Translations under genes and position numbers: made by a program | Shown here: positions 11,029-13,819 of the stretch, piece after piece | Position numbering within the stretch: the stretch's first letter is position 1 | Layout of the letters: every line of letters begins with the position of its first letter | Notes under the pieces: generated by a model | Told to the model about the DNA's origin: nothing | The model's input: the letters and a program-made list of their open reading frames with translations, nothing else | Database searches by the model: none | Source: Dehalococcoidales bacterium | GTDB lineage: Bacteria > Chloroflexota > Dehalococcoidia > Dehalococcoidales > UBA5760 | Direction: 5' to 3' | Assembly (NCBI GenBank): GCA_016931015.1 | Contig: JAFGFP010000126.1 | Location: 1 to 13,819 of the forward strand | DNA: 13,819 bases

Positions 11029-13197
11029 TCAGGTTAACGGCCTGCTTTTTGTCGTCGATTCGTCACCCGCCCGGGTAACGCTTATCACCCCGCGCACCCC
11101 CTCAATCTTACCCAAGAGACGGCTCAGTTGTGCCAGGTCTTTGGTTCCCAGGGTGAAGTACTCGCTTACGGTGTGGTCGTCGTGGCTGACGGAGCTTGCC
11201 GCCGTGATGTTAAGCTTCTCCTCGGCCACGATGGTGGTTATATCCCGCATGAGCCCGACTCGGTCCCAAGACTCGACATGAATATTAACCGGATACAGCG
11301 CATCGCTTTCCCCCCACTCCACCAGGACAAGCCGTTCCTTTTCATCCTCATTGATTATATTATAACAATCCCGGCGGTGAATTGACACCCCGCGGTTGCG
11401 GGTGACGTAACCGATGATATCATCGCCCGGCACCGGACGGCAGCATTGGGCCAGGTTAGCCACCATATCACCGACCCCGAGCACCTTGACCGAGAGCACC
11501 GACTGCTGGGGCAGGACCGGCCCGGACACCACCCTGGGGGTCTCCGGCTGGGTGGTCAGCTTGGCGGCAATCTGGTGTGTGGAGACGCCGCCGTAGCCGA
11601 TGGCTGCCAGGAAGTCGTCCACGTTTTCGTAGTTAAACATCTTGGCCAGCTCTTCCCGCTCGGTGAGCTTGATGCCCAGGCGCCGCATCTCTTTATCCAA
11701 GACTTCCCGGCCGTGCTCGATATTCTCCGCCCGCTCCTGCTTCCGGAACCACTGCCGTATCTTCTCCCGGGCATGAGAGGTGTTGACGTAACCAAGCTGC
11801 GGGTTCAACCAGTCGCGGCTCGGTGCCCGGTCCCCCTTGGAGGACATAATCTCGACGATGTCGCCGTTTTTCAGTTGGTAGTTGAGCGACATCAGGCTGC
11901 CGTTTACCTTGGCACCGATACAGCGGTGCCCGAGTTCAGTGTGAATCCGGTAGGCAAAGTCCAGCGGGGTGGCGCCTTTGGGTAGGTCTTTAATCTCACC
12001 CTTGGGGGTATAGACGAAGACCTGGTCGATGAAGATATCGGTCTTCACCGATTCCAGGAACTCCTCCGCCCCGGCAAGCTCCCGGTGCCACTCGATTAGC
12101 TGCCGTAGCCAGCTAATCCGCTCTTCGAACTGGATATCCTTGTGGTCACCCTCCTTGTAGCGCCAGTGGGCGGCCACCCCGTACTCAGAGGTATGGTGCA
12201 TCCCGTGAGTACGAATCTGCATCTCCAGGGAAGTCCCCTGATACATGACTATGGTGTGTAGCGACTGGTAGCCGTTCTGTTTGGGGTTGGCGATGTAGTC
12301 GTCAAAATCGCCGGGCAGGGGATGCCACAGGCTGTGGATAACACCTACGGCGCTGTAACAATCCTGCACTGTAGCCACCAAAACGCGCAGGGCTAAGAGG
12401 TCGTGGATATCGTCGAAGGTCTTTCCCAGAGCGGAGTACTTCTCCATCTTCTGATAGATGCTGTAGATGTGCTTGGGCCGCCCCGATATCTCGGCTTTCA
12501 GGCCTACCTTTTCAAACTCCGCTTCCAGCTTTTGTTTTACCTCGGTAATCAAGCGCTCCCGCTGGGCGCGGCGGGCCGCCACCAGCCGGGCTACCTTCTT
12601 ATACTTCTCCGGTTCCAGGTAGCGGAAGGAGAGGTCTTCCAGCTGCCACTTGAGCTCCCATATCCCCAGGCGGTGCGACAGAGGGGCGTATATCTCCAGC
12701 GTCTCCTGGGCGATGCGGTGTTGCCGCTCCGGCGAGAGCGCCTGTAGGGTGCGCATGTTATGCAGCCTGTCGGCCAGCTTGATGAAGACCACGCGCAGGT
12801 CTTCGGCCATGGCCACCAGCATCTTTCTCAGGTTTTCTACCTGATTTGACGTGGCGGCTACGGCTTCTCCGGGCAGGGAGAGCTTGCCCAGCTTGGTAAC
12901 GCCGTCGACCAGCTTGGCGACTTCATCGCCGAAGGCAGCCTGAATATCGGTAACAGGGATGCCGCAGTTTTCCGGGATGTCGTGCAGCAGGGCGGCGGCG
13001 ATTGAGTTAGCGTCGAGCTGAAGCTCAGCCAGAATCAGGGCGGTCTGCAAGGGGTGCTCGATGTAGGGCTCCCCGGAGGCGCGGGACTGCCCTTCATGCG
13101 CTTTGAGAGCAAAATCATAGGCGCTTTCAATAACCGCTATTTTGTCAGCAGGAAGATACTGCTGAGTCTTCTTTATGAGCTCACGGTAACTCGTCAC
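11029..13197 (-). CDS. rel: RelA/SpoT-family (p)ppGpp synthetase, hydrolase motif altered
   Basis: Long RSH proteins make (p)ppGpp from ATP and GDP/GTP on stalled ribosomes, and many also degrade it. The 722-residue product has all usual domains: HD hydrolase (about 20-180), synthetase (about 235-350; 'SGRPKHIYSIYQKM' 238-251, 'NGYQSLHT' 308-315, 'EMQIRT' 325-330), TGS (391-453), helical region, conserved-cysteine region (C585, C586, C611) and C-terminal ACT (636-711). In the HD domain H48, H72, D73, E76, D143 and N147 are kept, but the residue after E76 is Asn (HDIPEN) where active hydrolases have Glu-Asp. The synthetase reads DFDD (297-300) at the RXKD/EXDD site, the acidic type seen in RelA. 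Both suggest a synthesis-biased enzyme. Start is GTG 13197, with GGTGGGG just upstream. Confidence 0.95.
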   Translation of the reverse strand: MTSYRELIKKTQQYLPADKIAVIESAYDFALKAHEGQSRASGEPYIEHPLQTALILAELQLDANSIAAALLHDIPENCGIPVTDIQAAFGDEVAKLVDGVTKLGKLSLPGEAVAATSNQVENLRKMLVAMAEDLRVVFIKLADRLHNMRTLQALSPERQHRIAQETLEIYAPLSHRLGIWELKWQLEDLSFRYLEPEKYKKVARLVAARRAQRERLITEVKQKLEAEFEKVGLKAEISGRPKHIYSIYQKMEKYSALGKTFDDIHDLLALRVLVATVQDCYSAVGVIHSLWHPLPGDFDDYIANPKQNGYQSLHTIVMYQGTSLEMQIRTHGMHHTSEYGVAAHWRYKEGDHKDIQFEERISWLRQLIEWHRELAGAEEFLESVKTDIFIDQVFVYTPKGEIKDLPKGATPLDFAYRIHTELGHRCIGAKVNGSLMSLNYQLKNGDIVEIMSSKGDRAPSRDWLNPQLGYVNTSHAREKIRQWFRKQERAENIEHGREVLDKEMRRLGIKLTEREELAKMFNYENVDDFLAAIGYGGVSTHQIAAKLTTQPETPRVVSGPVLPQQSVLSVKVLGVGDMVANLAQCCRPVPGDDIIGYVTRNRGVSIHRRDCYNIINEDEKERLVLVEWGESDALYPVNIHVESWDRVGLMRDITTIVAEEKLNITAASSVSHDDHTVSEYFTLGTKDLAQLSRLLGKIEGVRGVISVTRAGDESTTKSRPLT

Positions 13198-13227
13198 GGC
13201 CCCACCAGGACTAGTAGCTTTATATTA

Positions 13228-13256
13228 AGTATAGCTTAAGCCGGGAACGGGTGCAA
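13228..13256 (-). promoter_or_regulatory. Promoter of the rel-rpsT unit
   Basis: On the minus strand TTGCAC (13256-13251) and TATACT (13233-13228) are 17 nt apart, in the short gap between the transporter and rel. The -10 matches 5 of 6 positions. The start site near 13221 gives a leader of roughly 25 nt. Confidence 0.55.
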
Positions 13257-13272
13257 AACAGCTCGGTATTGG

Positions 13273-13819
13273 CTATTCCGAAGGGTTCTTCTTCCGGGTG
13301 TTACCCCGCGCCATCGAGGCGAAGATACCCACGGAACAGAGAACGGTGAAGATGGTGAAGGCGGTACGGGTGCTCTGCAGAAACAGGGGGTGGTACTGGG
13401 GAGTGATTTCCACTCGGCCGAGGTAGAGGGCCAGGAGCAGCATGGCGATACCGACACTGAACATCATGCCGATCTGCCGCATGGTGGCCAGGGTCGCCGA
13501 GGCGACTCCGTAGAAGCGCTGTTTTACCGAGCTCATAATAGCGTTGGTGTTGGGGGAGGTGAAAAAGCCGAAGCCGGCACCGATGGTGACCAGGCCCCCG
13601 ATGATAAAGCTCCAGCTCGTGTCCTTACCGAGAGAAGTAAAGAGGGCCAGCCCCGTGGTAATTAGCCCCATACCTATCGAGGCCAGTATGCGCGGGTCAA
13701 CCCGGTCGGAGAGCCGGCCTGCCACCAGCGACAGGCTGGCCTGGATAGCGGGCATGGCGACCAGGGTTAGCCCCGCAGCCTGAGGGCTGAGCCCTTTGAT
13801 GTACTGGAGGTAGAGGCTC
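13273..13819 (-). CDS. MFS transporter, DHA2 (EmrB/QacA)-like, C-terminal part (partial)
   Basis: The frame is open to the window edge, so the N-terminal part lies to the right, outside the window; about 181 residues are seen. The first visible segment, 'SLYLQYIKGLSPQAAGLTLV', followed by 'MPAIQASLSLVAGRLSDRVD', matches the loop and helix pattern of 14-helix DHA2 drug/proton antiporters, including the G-R-L-S-D-R motif. Hydrophobic helices follow at 'ILASIGMGLITTGLALFTSL', 'SFIIGGLVTIGAGFGFFTSP', 'GMMFSVGIAMLLLALYLG' and 'AFTIFTVLCSVGIFASMA'. The charged end 'RGNTRKKNPSE' would face the cytoplasm. Substrate cannot be told. It runs in the same direction as rel, but rel has its own promoter in the 75-nt gap. 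Confidence 0.88.
   Translation of the reverse strand, partial: SLYLQYIKGLSPQAAGLTLVAMPAIQASLSLVAGRLSDRVDPRILASIGMGLITTGLALFTSLGKDTSWSFIIGGLVTIGAGFGFFTSPNTNAIMSSVKQRFYGVASATLATMRQIGMMFSVGIAMLLLALYLGRVEITPQYHPLFLQSTRTAFTIFTVLCSVGIFASMARGNTRKKNPSE

Noticed and set aside
11446..11985. 179-codon open frame on the plus strand across rel
   Set aside because: It is antisense to well-conserved TGS and helical domains of Rel, and shows no recognisable motif and no convincing ribosome site.
1..13819. CRISPR array, tRNA, rRNA or mobile island
   Set aside because: No regularly spaced repeats, tRNA-like cloverleaf, rRNA sequence, integrase or insertion-sequence ends were seen, and base composition looks even across the window.

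Overview
This window reads as an ordinary, gene-dense stretch of bacterial chromosome, moderately GC-rich by eye. It carries housekeeping and metabolic genes in short operons, with a few points that merit a second look. There are no tRNA or rRNA genes, no CRISPR array, no insertion sequence and no phage genes. The gene mix suggests an anaerobic member of the Chloroflexota, perhaps class Dehalococcoidia: a short three-cysteine NadA, a type-2 PyrF, LexA with a GAAC-N4-GTTC operator, DUF951, a CooT-type nickel protein and a long Rel protein next to S20. That placement is inference from gene content, not a computed phylogeny.

Left end, plus strand (1-2532): the C-terminal part of a transglutaminase-like protein overlaps nadA, followed closely by nadC and a small winged-helix-like protein. 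NadA and NadC together turn iminoaspartate plus dihydroxyacetone phosphate into nicotinate mononucleotide for NAD synthesis; no iminoaspartate-forming enzyme (NadB or aspartate dehydrogenase) is in view. Facing this operon on the minus strand (2554-2962) is a two-gene unit of a CooT-like nickel protein and a small His-containing helical protein. The stop codons of the two convergent units sit in the two arms of one perfect inverted repeat.

Middle (3206-9170): an FmdB-type zinc-ribbon gene overlaps dtd (D-aminoacyl-tRNA deacylase) on the minus strand. Divergent from it is a tiny SWIM zinc-finger gene whose leader contains an intrinsic terminator 5 nt before its Shine-Dalgarno sequence, which suggests attenuation. 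folC (minus) and the pyrF-DUF951-dinB operon (plus) diverge from overlapping promoters, so pyrimidine synthesis, an unknown Cys-rich protein and translesion polymerase IV share one transcript. ilvE then has its own promoter with a perfect TATAAT.

Right end, minus strand (9254-13819): a class II aldolase; lexA with a textbook promoter and SOS operator just downstream of its -10 box; rpsT (S20, TTG start); a RelA/SpoT homologue; and the C-terminal half of an MFS (DHA2-like) transporter cut by the window end. The Rel protein carries an acidic DFDD motif in its synthetase domain where bifunctional enzymes have RXKD, and an ED-to-EN change in its hydrolase motif. Together these suggest an enzyme biased to (p)ppGpp synthesis. 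This and the SWIM-gene leader are the most interesting observations; I see no clear new multi-gene defence or mobile system.
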